The notes beneath the pieces were generated by a model. That model saw only the letters and a program-made list of their open reading frames with translations, did no database searches and had not been told where the DNA came from. Below are positions 1-8,707 of a stretch of DNA of 64,000 nt, piece after piece. Made by a program: the position numbers and the translations under genes. Position 1 is the stretch's first letter, and every line of letters begins with the position of its first letter. Origin of the DNA: Streptomyces sp. HNM0575 (GTDB lineage: Bacteria; Actinomycetota; Actinomycetes; Streptomycetales; Streptomycetaceae); the NCBI RefSeq assembly GCF_012726265.1, contig NZ_JAASAG010000005.1:310001-374000 (forward strand). The letters run 5' to 3'.

Positions 1-459
1 GTCCCCGAGTCGCTGCGGCTCGTGCCCGTCGACTTCGAATCGGACGAGTCCTGGTGGGCGCGCCTGACGGAAGCCGGTTTCGACCCCGGCCGGCCGGCCG
101 TGCTGGCCTGCTCCGGCGTCACCATGTACCTCACGAAGGACGCGGTCGCCGCGACGCTCCGGCAGGCCGCGACCCTCGCGGCGGGCTCCACGCTGGCGGT
201 GACGTTCATGCCGCCGCTCGACCTCGTCGACGCGGAGGAACGGCCCGCGAGGCAAGGAGTGGAGAGCGCCGCGCGCGCGGACGGTACTCCGTTCCTCAGC
301 TTCTTCAGCCCGGACGAGATCCTGGCCCTCGCCAAGGACAGCGGGTTCCGCCAGGCCGAGTACGTGTCGGCGGGCGACCTCGAAGAGCGCTACTTCGCCG
401 GGCGCGGTGACGGCCTCCGGCCGTCGAGCATCGAACAACTGCTGGTCGCCACCACGTGA
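1..459 (+). CDS. Partial leucine carboxyl methyltransferase-like O-methyltransferase (StnF family), C-terminal half
   Basis: The reading frame is open from base 1, so the start lies outside the window and only about 152 C-terminal residues are present. The sequence is a clear paralogue of the complete methyltransferase at 25607-26437: both share PVDFE, the segment WWxRLTEAGFDP-RPAV, MYLTKDAVA, an F-S/T-P/A-DE-LALA stretch, YFAGR-DGL and a terminal LLVATT or ILLATT. The family (LCMT/PPM1, class I SAM-dependent) methylates carboxyl groups. In streptonigrin biosynthesis the member StnF2 methylates the lavendamycin carboxylate. The SAM-binding part is off-window. The gene ends at a strong hairpin facing a convergent gene, so it may be the edge gene of a further leftward part of the cluster. 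Confidence 0.8.
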   Translation, partial: VPESLRLVPVDFESDESWWARLTEAGFDPGRPAVLACSGVTMYLTKDAVAATLRQAATLAAGSTLAVTFMPPLDLVDAEERPARQGVESAARADGTPFLSFFSPDEILALAKDSGFRQAEYVSAGDLEERYFAGRGDGLRPSSIEQLLVATT

Positions 460-494
460 TCGCACGGCCGGGGCGTCGATCCCCGGCCTCATGA

Positions 495-528
495 ATCCGG
501 GCCTGCCGCACACGCGGCAGGCCCGGAT
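495..528. terminator. Bidirectional hairpin terminator
   Basis: A perfect 15-bp inverted repeat (495-509 with 514-528) has a 4-base ACAC loop. It sits in the 86-bp gap between the convergent methyltransferase and VOC genes. No T-tract follows, as is usual for Streptomyces terminators. Confidence 0.75.
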
Positions 529-545
529 CGATGAGGGGCGGGTTC

Positions 546-1010
546 TCAGCTCTTCTCCCGCAGATACTCGCCGGCGCGGCGCTCGGACTCCTCCGGGCTC
601 AGGTCCTCGATACGGGTTGCGACGGTCCAGCGGTGGCCGAACGGATCGGTCAACTGCCCCGTCCGGTCGCCGAAGAAGTGGTCCTGCACCGGCCGGGTCT
701 CCTGCGCGCCCGCCCGCAGGGCCTGGGCGAAGGTCGCATCGACGTCCTCGACGAACAGATACAGGGTGACGGGCGTGCCACCGAGGACCTTCGGGCCCGG
801 GAGACCGGCGGCGGGTGACTCGTCGGAGAGCATGACGATCGTGCCGCCGATCTGGATCTGCGCGTGCGGCACCATGCCGTCGGGCGCGGTGTACCGGGAG
901 AGTTCCTTCGCGCCGAAGGCCCGGGTGTAGAAGGCGATCGCCTCGTCCGCGTCCGCCACGGACAGATACGCCGTCAGCTCCGCGTAGCCGTCCGGAACCG
1001 CCTTGACCAT
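546..1010 (-). CDS. VOC / glyoxalase-fold protein (PhnB-like)
   Basis: This 154-residue protein belongs to the vicinal-oxygen-chelate superfamily of the PhnB/3-demethylubiquinone type. The N-terminal stretch with DADEAIAFYTRAFGA and the C-terminal DHFFGDRTGQLTDPFGHRW are typical of that family. The ATG at 1010 is chosen because GGAGG lies 6 bases upstream; a longer open frame has no such signal. It is the last gene of the leftward unit containing the beta-methyltryptophan genes. PhnB-type proteins include antibiotic-binding members, so a role in self-protection or in an isomerase/dioxygenase step is possible, but nothing in the sequence decides this. Function is not assigned. Confidence 0.8.
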   Translation of the reverse strand: MVKAVPDGYAELTAYLSVADADEAIAFYTRAFGAKELSRYTAPDGMVPHAQIQIGGTIVMLSDESPAAGLPGPKVLGGTPVTLYLFVEDVDATFAQALRAGAQETRPVQDHFFGDRTGQLTDPFGHRWTVATRIEDLSPEESERRAGEYLREKS

Positions 1011-1041
1011 GTGCTGCCTCCATGACTTCGTCGAGTGGGTG

Positions 1042-2115
1042 CTACGGTCGCTGCCGGCCGGCGGTGATCTTGTCGAGCGCGCCGAGGAACTCCCGTAGCT
1101 CGTCCACGGAACCGAGCGAGACCCGCAGATGACCGGGGAAGCCGAACATGCCGGTGTCCCGCACGAGGATGCCGTGCTCCCTGGCCAGCAGGTCCTGCGC
1201 TTCGCCGGACGCCGCGACCTCCACGGCGACGAAGTTCGTGACCGACGGCAGGTACCGGTGTCCGCGGCGGGCGAGTTCGGCGCAGAACCACCGCCGCCGC
1301 TGCTCGCAGTCCTGCCGTACCCGGCCGAGGAACTCCTGGTCGGCGAGTGCCGCCAGCGCCGCCGCCTGCGCGGCACGGTTCACGCTGAAGGGCAGGACGC
1401 TCAGCGTGCGGCGCACCTCGGCGATCAGCTCGGCGGGACCGAGGGCGTAGCCGATGCGCAGCGCCGCCAGCCCGTAGGCCTTGGAGAACGTACGAAGGGC
1501 GAGCACCGGGGTGCCGTCCCGCAGTTGCTCCCTCGCCTGCGGCTGCGCCGGCGGGCCGAACTCGTGGTACGCCTCGTCGAAGACGAGGGGCGTGCCGCCG
1601 GCGCGTGCCGCGGAGACCAGCTGCTCCAGCGCCGGGCCGGGCAGTGCGGTGCCGCACGGGTTGTGCGGATTGCACACGTAGCCGATGCCGTATCCGGGGA
1701 GCCGTTCCGCGAACGCGGCCGCGTCGACCCCGGCACCGGCGAGCGGTATCTCGACGGCGCCGCGCCCGATGCGTTCCAGCGCCGCCAGGTAGCCGGGGAA
1801 GGTGCCGGCGGTGACGAGGCCGGGACGGTCCGGGTCCCCGAGGGTGAGCGCGGTCGCGAGCACCAGTTCGTCGCTGCCGTTGGCCACCGCGATCTGTTCC
1901 TCGAGCAACTCCCAGTGCCGGGCAAGCGCTTGGACGAGTCCCTCACGGTCGGGCGCGGGGTAGCGGTTGATCCGGTCCAGTTCACCGGTCACGGCCGCGA
2001 CCGCCGCGGGGCTCGCGCCGTGCGGGCTCTCGCTGAGATGCAGCCGCACCAGGGAGTCGGCCGACGGCACGCCGGTGTTGTAGTTCTGCGTCTCGGGCCG
2101 GGCCGGAGCGTTCAC
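1042..2115 (-). CDS. stnQ1: PLP-dependent aminotransferase (HisC-like), tryptophan/beta-methyl-indolepyruvate transaminase
   Basis: This is a fold-type I aminotransferase of 357 residues, most like histidinol-phosphate aminotransferases. The NPHNP substrate-binding motif and the PLP lysine motif FSKAYGLAALR are visible. The GTG start at 2115 lies just downstream of the cupin gene. A HisC-like aminotransferase beside a cupin and a SAM C-methyltransferase is the three-enzyme set (StnQ1/StnK3/StnR; MarG/MarH/MarI in maremycin) that deaminates tryptophan to indolepyruvate, methylates C-3 and transaminates back to beta-methyltryptophan. A primary-metabolism HisC is unlikely because no his genes are nearby. 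The assignment rests on the gene set and motifs, not on an alignment. Confidence 0.8.
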   Translation of the reverse strand: MNAPARPETQNYNTGVPSADSLVRLHLSESPHGASPAAVAAVTGELDRINRYPAPDREGLVQALARHWELLEEQIAVANGSDELVLATALTLGDPDRPGLVTAGTFPGYLAALERIGRGAVEIPLAGAGVDAAAFAERLPGYGIGYVCNPHNPCGTALPGPALEQLVSAARAGGTPLVFDEAYHEFGPPAQPQAREQLRDGTPVLALRTFSKAYGLAALRIGYALGPAELIAEVRRTLSVLPFSVNRAAQAAALAALADQEFLGRVRQDCEQRRRWFCAELARRGHRYLPSVTNFVAVEVAASGEAQDLLAREHGILVRDTGMFGFPGHLRVSLGSVDELREFLGALDKITAGRQRP

Positions 2116-2152
2116 GGGCGAAGCACCCCCGCCGCGGCCCTCGTCAGGGAGT

Positions 2153-2548
2153 TCACAGGTGATCTCCCACCAGGATCCCGAAGCAGTAACTCCCCACCGC
2201 GGCCTCCAGGGTGACGAAGTGGTGCTCGCTGCCGGCGGGGATGCGCATCACCGCCGGTGACACCAACTCGTGGCGCACTCCGTCGAGATGGACCTCGATA
2301 CGGGCCTGGCCCGGCTCGGGGGAGACGAGGAGGTAGAGCTCGTCGACCTCGTGTACGTGCGGAGCGGCAACGGGCTTGCCCACGAGCTCGCTGAGCTCGC
2401 CGCCCGCTAGCTGCACCGGAAGCCCGCCGAACATGTCGGCGGTGAGGTAGAAGGGCGCGGGCCGGTGGTGCCCCGCCACGGCGAGCGGGATGGGGAGTCC
2501 GGTGATGATCTCCGCGCCGGCTTCGGCCGCCTGGTCCCGTACGGTCAC
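2153..2548 (-). CDS. stnK3: Cupin isomerase of beta-methyltryptophan formation
   Basis: This small 131-residue single-domain cupin carries the metal-binding signature HVHEVDELY near residues 64-72 and a second conserved block (PAGSEHHF) near residue 105. The GTG at 2548 overlaps the stop of the preceding methyltransferase gene by 4 bp, so the two are translationally coupled. In the streptonigrin and maremycin pathways a cupin (StnK3, MarH) works with the aminotransferase as a keto-enol isomerase that sets the stereochemistry at the methyl-bearing carbon. That role fits the position between methyltransferase and aminotransferase genes. The function is inferred from gene context. Confidence 0.78.
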   Translation of the reverse strand: MTVRDQAAEAGAEIITGLPIPLAVAGHHRPAPFYLTADMFGGLPVQLAGGELSELVGKPVAAPHVHEVDELYLLVSPEPGQARIEVHLDGVRHELVSPAVMRIPAGSEHHFVTLEAAVGSYCFGILVGDHL

Positions 2549-3588
2549 GACGTCTCCAGGACGAACAGGTACGTGTGCGGAGCGCCGAACGGCACGGTGC
2601 GGCGCAGGTGCATCCCTCCTTGCTCGAAGAGGTGCTCGTATTCCTCACGGGTGTAGACGGGGACGCCCATCAGCGCGTGGGCGAGTTCGAACCCGCTGGA
2701 GAAGACCGGCAGCCGGGAGTCCGCGCCGCTGCTGCGCGGCCTGATCGTGGTGTCCGCCAGCAGGAAGGTGTGCGCCCGCGGGAAGGACTTGCGCAGCCGC
2801 GGGATGACCTCCGCACGGCGCTCCGGGGCGGCCAGCAGGTCGTGCAGGAACATGAAGCTCATCACGACGTCGGCCTGGTCGCCGCCTTCGATCTCGTGCC
2901 CCTTGAAGAGGATGTCGAGCACGTCCGCGCACACCGGCTCCACCGTGCCGCGCAGGCCGTACCGTTCGACGGTCTCGTGTGCCAGCAGGGTGGCCGGCCG
3001 GCTGATGTCTATGCCGATCCCGTGGCTTCCCGGGCGGTCCTTGACCAGCCGGGAGATCCGCTCGCTGACTCCGGCGCCGAGATCGACCAGGGTGTGGAAG
3101 TCGATTCCGGCGATCTCCTCGTCGAGGATGTGGCGCATCAGGGCCGTGTCCGCCTGGGCCGAGCCGAGCGCGACCATCCGCTCGTCGCGGTGCAGGTCGA
3201 GGCCGAACCGGCGCTCACCGCGCGCGAGGGGCGCCGCGTTGGCGAAGACGTCGTGGTAGCCGCCGACGCCCCAGGTGAAGAAGCCGAGGGTCCTGCCGGC
3301 GTCCGTGCCGACGGCGGTGGCCCTTACGTGGTCGGCGTGTGCGTCGAGGTATCCGAACCCTTCCGCGGCCCGGACGAGCGCCCGGAAGACGTCGGGGTCC
3401 AGCTTGTTCTCCCGGCAGAAGACGGGAATGTCGATGACTTGCTCTTCGTGCAACTGCCGGAAGACTCCGAGCCGTTCCAGCGCGTGCAGCACGTGCGCGC
3501 AGATATAGCCGTTGAACGCGGTGTCCGGATTCAACGGCGTCAGTGCCTGGCCTTGCCATTCCGAAGTGACTTCGTCTACCGACGGCAA
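2545..3588 (-). CDS. stnR: SAM-dependent C-methyltransferase (indolepyruvate beta-methylation)
   Basis: A 347-residue class I methyltransferase of the two-domain type. An N-terminal helical dimerisation and substrate-lid region covers roughly residues 20-130, and the Rossmann SAM site DLGAG lies at 169-173. The only credible start is TTG at 3588, preceded by AGGTG about 7 bases upstream; no ATG or GTG occurs before the conserved region. It is the first gene of the methyltransferase-cupin-aminotransferase unit. Homologues StnR and MarI methylate the beta carbon of indole-3-pyruvate, giving the methyl group that ends up on the pyridine ring of streptonigrin. A 129-bp gap with a hairpin separates it from the upstream flavoenzyme gene. 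Confidence 0.8.
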   Translation of the reverse strand: MPSVDEVTSEWQGQALTPLNPDTAFNGYICAHVLHALERLGVFRQLHEEQVIDIPVFCRENKLDPDVFRALVRAAEGFGYLDAHADHVRATAVGTDAGRTLGFFTWGVGGYHDVFANAAPLARGERRFGLDLHRDERMVALGSAQADTALMRHILDEEIAGIDFHTLVDLGAGVSERISRLVKDRPGSHGIGIDISRPATLLAHETVERYGLRGTVEPVCADVLDILFKGHEIEGGDQADVVMSFMFLHDLLAAPERRAEVIPRLRKSFPRAHTFLLADTTIRPRSSGADSRLPVFSSGFELAHALMGVPVYTREEYEHLFEQGGMHLRRTVPFGAPHTYLFVLETS

Positions 3589-3674
3589 TGTTCTACACCT
3601 TTCAGATCTCGCCGCGGACGCCGCGCATGACAGCGGAGCAGGCGTCCACGGCCGTCGCCGTCCCGCAACCGGGG

Positions 3675-3706
3675 GCGGCGGGCAGCGTGTTCGGGCTGCC
3701 CGCCGC
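3675..3706 (-). terminator. Hairpin terminator after the StnK2/flavoenzyme unit
   Basis: A perfect 12-bp GC-rich inverted repeat (3675-3686 with 3695-3706) has an 8-base loop. It lies 12 bases beyond the stop of the flavoenzyme gene at 3718 and upstream of the methyltransferase start. Confidence 0.65.
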
Positions 3707-3717
3707 GGGGAGTTCGC

Positions 3718-4836
3718 TCAGGCCGGTGTGTGCTCGGAGCTGGTGGCCAGCGAGAAGGGGGTGAGGTCGACTCCGGGGTCGTCGCCGCGGTGGAGATCGC
3801 GGACGATGCGGCCGGCGGTCGGCGCGTGAGCCAGGCCGTGACCGGTGAACCCGCCCGCGAAGAGGATGCGTTCGTGCTCGCCCTCGCCGCGGCCGATGAG
3901 CGCCGACTTCGTCGGGGTGACGTCCAGGGTCCCCGTCCAGGCGCTGTGCAGCTCGATGTCGTCCAGGTTCGGATACCACTTGGGCAGCTCTTCGACCGCG
4001 GCCTTGAACCAGATGTCGCGCATGCCCTCCTGCTTGGAGATGCGCTCCAGGCCGACCAGGAAGGACTTGCCCATCCCCATCGTCTTGAGGCCGGAGACCG
4101 GATGGAACGTGAACGGGGTGTCTATCTCGTGGTCGGCGAGCGGGTCGGTGTGCAGCAGTTCGGCGAACTGCCCCCACACCGGCAGCTCCATTCCGGCCAG
4201 TTCGGCGACGTCTCCGCTCCACGGCCCGGCGGCGATGACGATCGCGTCGGCGGTGAAGTCGCCCGCGGTGGTGGTCACTTCGCCGGTGCGGGCGTTCAGG
4301 CCGGTCACGGTGGTCTCGTTCAGCAGCCTCGCGCCGAGCTTGCGTGCCGCGTCCGCGTACCCCTTGACCAGCATCTCCGGCTTGACGCGGTAGCACTCCG
4401 GCGACCAGACCGCCCCCTCGATGGTGGCGGGGTCCAGCCACGGGTTGTACTCGTGGGCCTGGGCGGGGGTGAGCAGGTCCAGCTTGACGCCCACGTCGCG
4501 ATGCGCGGGCAGCAGCGCCTCGATCTCGGCGGCCTGTTCCGGGCTGGTGAGGCAGGTGAGCAGCCCGAGATCCGCCAGGCCTATGTCGGTGCCCGTCTTC
4601 CCGGCGAACGAGCGGAACTCGGGCAGGCTGCGTACCGCCAGTTCGGAGTCGTGCACCTTCTTCGGGAAGTACGTGCGGAACGCGCGGGCGGTCTGCGACG
4701 TCGTGGCCGTGCCGAACTGGTCCTTCTCCAGCAAGACCACGTCGATGCCCGCCTCGGCGCAGTGGTAGGCGATGGACACGCCGATCACGCCACCGCCGAT
4801 GATCAGCAGCTCGGTCTTGTTCTTCCGGTCAGGCAT
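3718..4836 (-). CDS. FAD-dependent DAO-family oxidoreductase (StnP-like, tetrahydro-beta-carboline oxidation)
   Basis: A 372-residue flavoprotein of the D-amino-acid-oxidase/sarcosine-oxidase fold. The N-terminal dinucleotide site reads IIGGGVIGVSIA (full GxGxxG), followed by LLEKDQFGTATTSQTARAF, and the C-terminal GGFTGHGLAHAPTAGRIVRDL is typical of the family. The ATG at 4836 is chosen because GAGGAG lies 6 bases upstream; it overlaps the end of the Pictet-Spenglerase gene by 8 bp. In streptonigrin biosynthesis the flavoprotein StnP2 oxidises the Pictet-Spengler product to the aromatic beta-carboline, a natural role here. A close paralogue lies at 7589-8695. Which of the two is StnP2 cannot be decided by eye. 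Confidence 0.8.
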   Translation of the reverse strand: MPDRKNKTELLIIGGGVIGVSIAYHCAEAGIDVVLLEKDQFGTATTSQTARAFRTYFPKKVHDSELAVRSLPEFRSFAGKTGTDIGLADLGLLTCLTSPEQAAEIEALLPAHRDVGVKLDLLTPAQAHEYNPWLDPATIEGAVWSPECYRVKPEMLVKGYADAARKLGARLLNETTVTGLNARTGEVTTTAGDFTADAIVIAAGPWSGDVAELAGMELPVWGQFAELLHTDPLADHEIDTPFTFHPVSGLKTMGMGKSFLVGLERISKQEGMRDIWFKAAVEELPKWYPNLDDIELHSAWTGTLDVTPTKSALIGRGEGEHERILFAGGFTGHGLAHAPTAGRIVRDLHRGDDPGVDLTPFSLATSSEHTPA

Positions 4837-5788
4837 GCACACTCCTCGTGATGGTCGGACGGAACGTCCATGTGTCGCCCCCCAGTTCCCACGGGAACAG
4901 CTGTAGGTTCCACGCGCCGAGGGCGTTGGTGTAGGTGGCCATGTGGGACAGCAGGGCGGCGAAGTCGTCCCGTGAGGTGATCTCCGGCAGCAGGGCGACC
5001 ATGTCCCGGGTCAGGTCCCACAGCGTGTCCAGGCCGCAGTAGCCGAGGAATTCGGTGGGCTTGACGAGCAGGATCCCGGCCATCTCCACCAGCGCCGAGA
5101 GCGGTACGTCGGTCAGGCGGGCGGCCCGCACCAGCCCGGTGTGGGAGACGTAACCCAGCGGCCGCGTCTCGCCGTTGATGCACACGAGCGTGGTCAGCAC
5201 CGAGTTCTTGGTCCCGGCCCCCGTGTCGAACCGGCCCTCGTGCGCGGCGATCAGCTCGTCGGGCGGCTCGATCAGCACCCGCTCCGTCTCCGAGGCGATC
5301 CGCTCGATCAGGTCGCGCACCCGCGCGGACTCCGCGGGCATGCGGCGCACGCCGTGCCCGGCGTCGCCGTCGGCCCGCCGGACCTGCGCGAGGATCGGGG
5401 CGCCGTCGCCGTGCACGGAATCCCAGACCATCCGGCCGATCTTCGGCAGCGAGTCCACGTCCTCGGGGACGACGGAGCCGATCGGGGCCGTGGGCATCGG
5501 TTCGGTCAGGTCGCCGTACTTGATGGTGAGGTGCTGCACCGCCGAACAGAACACGGTGCCGTTCGGCTGGACCTTGCGGTCGACGCGGTGGTCCGGCACG
5601 GCGTGCAGGAGATCGTGCGCCGGCGGCAGGTGGTAGATGCAGTCCCCGGCGACGAGCGCGTGCCCCTGCAAGGTCTGATACGGCAGCGCCGCCCACAGCG
5701 GTTCGACGAGTTCCGAGTTGCGCTCTTCGTCGAGAGCGATCCGCACCTTGGCGCCGATCGACGGCCAGGAGATTTCAATTTGGCGCAT
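4829..5788 (-). CDS. stnK2: Cucumopine-synthase-like Pictet-Spenglerase
   Basis: This 319-residue protein has a cyclophilin-like N-terminal half (about residues 1-150, with ISWPSIGAKVRIAL and the GDCIYHLPP block). The C-terminal half is helical and resembles the C-terminal bundle of Agrobacterium cucumopine synthase. StnK2 of the streptonigrin pathway belongs to this family and condenses beta-methyltryptophan with an aldehyde in a Pictet-Spengler reaction to build the carboline. The ATG at 5788 has AGGAA upstream. It is the first gene of the unit that continues into the flavoenzyme, so condensation and aromatisation are coupled. The family call is from remembered fold and context; a profile search would settle it. 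Confidence 0.75.
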   Translation of the reverse strand: MRQIEISWPSIGAKVRIALDEERNSELVEPLWAALPYQTLQGHALVAGDCIYHLPPAHDLLHAVPDHRVDRKVQPNGTVFCSAVQHLTIKYGDLTEPMPTAPIGSVVPEDVDSLPKIGRMVWDSVHGDGAPILAQVRRADGDAGHGVRRMPAESARVRDLIERIASETERVLIEPPDELIAAHEGRFDTGAGTKNSVLTTLVCINGETRPLGYVSHTGLVRAARLTDVPLSALVEMAGILLVKPTEFLGYCGLDTLWDLTRDMVALLPEITSRDDFAALLSHMATYTNALGAWNLQLFPWELGGDTWTFRPTITRSVHA

Positions 5789-5912
5789 TATTCCTACCCC
5801 GTTCTACTCGGCCCTTCTGCGGAACGCAGTGTTCGGCAGACCAGGAGAGAGCCGGTCGGATAGTGACGCCGGCGACGCTATCAGCGCCCGTTATCAGGTG
5901 GTAGTGAGAATT

Positions 5913-5938
5913 GACCGGGCCCGCGATAAAGCCCGGTC
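5913..5938 (-). terminator. Hairpin terminator after the exporter gene
   Basis: An 8-bp inverted repeat (5913-5920 with 5931-5938) has a 10-base loop. It lies in the 190-bp gap between the exporter stop and the stnK2 start. The rest of the gap presumably holds the stnK2 promoter, but no convincing -35/-10 pair is visible. Confidence 0.5.
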
Positions 5939-5978
5939 TTTGTCACATCGATATCCGGGACGCAAAACTCGCTGTTTG

Positions 5979-7592
5979 TCACTTGGCCCGTCTTCCGTGC
6001 GCCTGCGCGGGTATTCCGGTGCCGGACCTGACAAATTCGGGGCCGGATTTCTCTTCGTGCCGTGGCCGTGTCAGAGCCGACGCGCAGAGCAGCGCGACCA
6101 GGGAGACCGCGAGCGGGAGCAGGGCCGTCTCCCGCAGCGCGCCGGCCAGTCCCTGGCGGAACGCTTCGGACGCCCCGTCACCGTGGACGTCGAGCGGGGA
6201 GAGGCCGGTGAAGCGGCCGCCGAGCGACTGCCGGTCGCCGGGCGGCAGCCCGCCGGTGTGCCGGGCCGTCAGACCTGGCAGCGCGGCGTCGAGCCGGTTC
6301 ATCAGCAGCGCGCCGACGGCCGCGCTGCCCACCACCGCTCCGGCCTGCCGGGTGGTGTTGAAGACGCCGGAGCCCGCACCGGTGAGTGCCGGATCCAGAT
6401 CGCCGACGCCCAGCTTGGCCATGAGCACGAAGACACAGGCGATCCCCGTGCCCGCGGCCACGAGCGCGGGTACGAACTGCCACGGCCCGGCCCCGGCGCC
6501 GATCTGGCCCGTCACCACCGCGAGTCCCGTGGCGTAGGCGATCAGACCGTAGACGAGCAGCGCCTTCCTCCCGATCCGTTCGCCGAGCCGGTCGACGAAC
6601 GGTGCCGCCACCCCCGAGGCGAACGACGCCACCGCCAGAGCGAGCCCGGCCTCGCCCGGCGACAGGCCGAGCACGGCCTGAAGGTAGATCGTCATCGGCA
6701 GCATGAGCCCGGCCATGGCGATGCCGAAGCAGAGCATCACGGCGTTGGCGAGGGAGAAGTTGCGATTCGCGAACAGGCGGGGTGGCACGAGCGGTTCCCG
6801 CCTCTCCAGCCGTTGCTGCACGACGAAGGCGGCCAGCAGCAGACCGCCGAGGACGAGCAGCAGCGGAATGGTGACGGGCCCGGCGACGGTGCCCCAGCCG
6901 TAGCGCTCCCCTTCGAGGAGGCCGAAGCTGAGGGACAGCAGCGCCAGGCAGATCAGCACCATGCCGGGCACGTCGAAGCGGTGACGGGGACCCGGCGGTG
7001 GCCGCGGAGCGAGCAGCACGGCCGCGCCCGTGCCGAGGACGCCGGCCGGCAGGTTCACCAGGAAGATCCAGCGCCAGCCCAGCGCGTCGACGACGACCCC
7101 GCCCAGCAGCGGCCCGGCCACGGTGGACAGCCCGGCGACCATGCCCCACACCCCGAAGGCCGCGCCACGGTCGCGGGGCGGGAAGAGCACCGTGACGAAG
7201 GCGAGGGTCTGCGGGGTCAGCAACGCGGCGCCGAGGCCCTGGAGCACGCGGGCCCCGATCAGCTGGTGCACGTCCCCGGCGGCAGCGCACATCGCCGACG
7301 CCACGGTGAACACGACGAGTCCCGCGATATAGAGACGCCTCGGCCCGAACCGGTCGCCGAGCCGCCCCGCCGCGATCAACGGGACGGCCAGCGCCAGCAG
7401 ATAGCCGTTGACGACCCACAGCACCTGGTCGAAGCCGGCGTCGAGGTCGTCGAGCATGGCCGGCAGGGCCACGTTGACGATGCCGGCGTCCACCAGCGTC
7501 ATGAAGAATCCGCCGCAGAGCACGGCGAACACGGTGCGGGGACTGGCGCGGACGCGGTGCAGCCGGGCGCTCGGCGCCTGACGGGCGGTCAC
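5979..7592 (-). CDS. DHA2-type MFS exporter (14 membrane segments)
   Basis: A 537-residue major-facilitator protein, with length and hydrophobic pattern typical of the 14-segment drug:proton antiporter DHA2 family. Segment 1 carries MTLVDAGIVNVALPA, the loop 2-3 motif is GRLGDRFGPRR, and motif C (GPLLGGVV) is present. The GTG at 7592 overlaps the stop of the upstream flavoenzyme by 4 bp; the longer open frame upstream is only the shadow of that gene. Lying inside the cluster between pathway genes, it most likely exports the product or an intermediate and gives self-resistance. A second DHA2 exporter is at 24029-25621. Confidence 0.88.
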   Translation of the reverse strand: MTARQAPSARLHRVRASPRTVFAVLCGGFFMTLVDAGIVNVALPAMLDDLDAGFDQVLWVVNGYLLALAVPLIAAGRLGDRFGPRRLYIAGLVVFTVASAMCAAAGDVHQLIGARVLQGLGAALLTPQTLAFVTVLFPPRDRGAAFGVWGMVAGLSTVAGPLLGGVVVDALGWRWIFLVNLPAGVLGTGAAVLLAPRPPPGPRHRFDVPGMVLICLALLSLSFGLLEGERYGWGTVAGPVTIPLLLVLGGLLLAAFVVQQRLERREPLVPPRLFANRNFSLANAVMLCFGIAMAGLMLPMTIYLQAVLGLSPGEAGLALAVASFASGVAAPFVDRLGERIGRKALLVYGLIAYATGLAVVTGQIGAGAGPWQFVPALVAAGTGIACVFVLMAKLGVGDLDPALTGAGSGVFNTTRQAGAVVGSAAVGALLMNRLDAALPGLTARHTGGLPPGDRQSLGGRFTGLSPLDVHGDGASEAFRQGLAGALRETALLPLAVSLVALLCASALTRPRHEEKSGPEFVRSGTGIPAQAHGRRAK

Positions 7593-8695
7593 GAACCGCT
7601 CGGGCCCGGTGAGAACGGCGTCAGGTCGACGCCGGGGGACCGGCCGAGGCACAGGTCGCGGATGATCCTTCCGGTCGCGGGTGCCTGGCCGAGTTCCTGG
7701 CCGGTGTACCCGGACGCGACGAGGATCCGCTCGTGCGCGCCGCCCGCCCGGCCGACGAACGCCGTCCCCGTCGGCGTGACGTCCACCGACCCGGTCCACG
7801 CGCTGTGCAGCTCCACGTCCTTGAGCCGCGGGTACCGCTTCGCCGTCTCGCCGACGGCCTCCTCGAACCACACGTCGCGCATGCCGTGCCGCCGGGAGAT
7901 GCGCTCAAGTCCGATCAGGAAGGAGCGGCCGGCGCCCAGCGTCTTGAGGCCGGACTCCGGGTGCACTGTGAACGGCGTCGCCGGCCCGCCTTCGCCGATG
8001 ACCGGGCCGGTGCGGAACAGCTCGGCGGACTGCGCCCACAGCGGGAGGTCCAGCCCGGCCGCCGCGGCGATCCCGCCGCTGGCGGCACCGGCCGCGATCA
8101 CGATCGTCTCCGCGTCGAACTCGCCCCGGGTGGTGGTGACTTGGCCGCTGCCGGGGTCCAGCGACGTCACCGAGTGGCCCGTGAGCAGACGGGCGCCGTA
8201 CTCCCGCGCCTCCGCCGCGTATCCCCGTAACACCTTCTCCACGTCGATGAGGTACGACTGCGGGCACCAGACCGCGGCCTCGACGCCGGCCGGGTCGAGC
8301 CACGGGTTGTACCCGCACGCCTGAGCCGGGGTCAGCAGCTCCAGCTCCACCCCGGCGTCGCGCTGGGCCGCCAGCTCCCGCTCCAGCCCGGCGGCATGCT
8401 CCCGGCCGGTCGCCACCACCAGCCAGCCGACGTCCCCGACCACGAGATCGGCGCCTCCCGCCGGGCCGAACGAACGGTAGTCCGCGAGGCTGCGCACCGT
8501 CAGCTCCGAGTCGTGGACCTTCCCCGGCTGATAGCTGCGGACCGGGCGGGGGGCCCGCGAGAGGCCGGCTTCGGACGTGTCCGGATCGAGCAGGACGACG
8601 TCGATTCCGGCACGGGCGCAGTGGCAGGCGATGGACAGCGCCGTGACCCCTCCGCCGGCGATCAGCATTTCCGTGGTGTCTCTCCGGGCGGACAT
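7589..8695 (-). CDS. Second FAD-dependent DAO-family oxidoreductase (divergent StnP paralogue)
   Basis: A 368-residue paralogue of the flavoenzyme at 3718-4836, sharing KVHDSELTVRSL, LLTPAQA-GYNPWLDPA, ESGLKTLGAGRSFLIGLERIS and LHSAWTGS-DVTPT. The dinucleotide motif reads AGGGVTALSIA: the third glycine of GxGxxG is replaced by alanine, and the region after it (SRAPRPVRSYQP) differs from the paralogue. It may bind FAD more weakly, use another cofactor, or have a different or structural role. The ATG at 8695 lies 12 bases after the regulator gene, so it probably shares that transcript and is coupled to the exporter downstream. Confidence 0.78.
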   Translation of the reverse strand: MSARRDTTEMLIAGGGVTALSIACHCARAGIDVVLLDPDTSEAGLSRAPRPVRSYQPGKVHDSELTVRSLADYRSFGPAGGADLVVGDVGWLVVATGREHAAGLERELAAQRDAGVELELLTPAQACGYNPWLDPAGVEAAVWCPQSYLIDVEKVLRGYAAEAREYGARLLTGHSVTSLDPGSGQVTTTRGEFDAETIVIAAGAASGGIAAAAGLDLPLWAQSAELFRTGPVIGEGGPATPFTVHPESGLKTLGAGRSFLIGLERISRRHGMRDVWFEEAVGETAKRYPRLKDVELHSAWTGSVDVTPTGTAFVGRAGGAHERILVASGYTGQELGQAPATGRIIRDLCLGRSPGVDLTPFSPGPSGS

Positions 8696-8707
8696 GAGCG
8701 CTCCCTG

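Noticed and set aside
5718..8324. An 868-codon open frame on the plus strand
   Set aside because: It is the antisense shadow of the exporter and flavoenzyme genes; composition is Arg/Gly/His-rich with no family motifs. High GC makes long false frames common.
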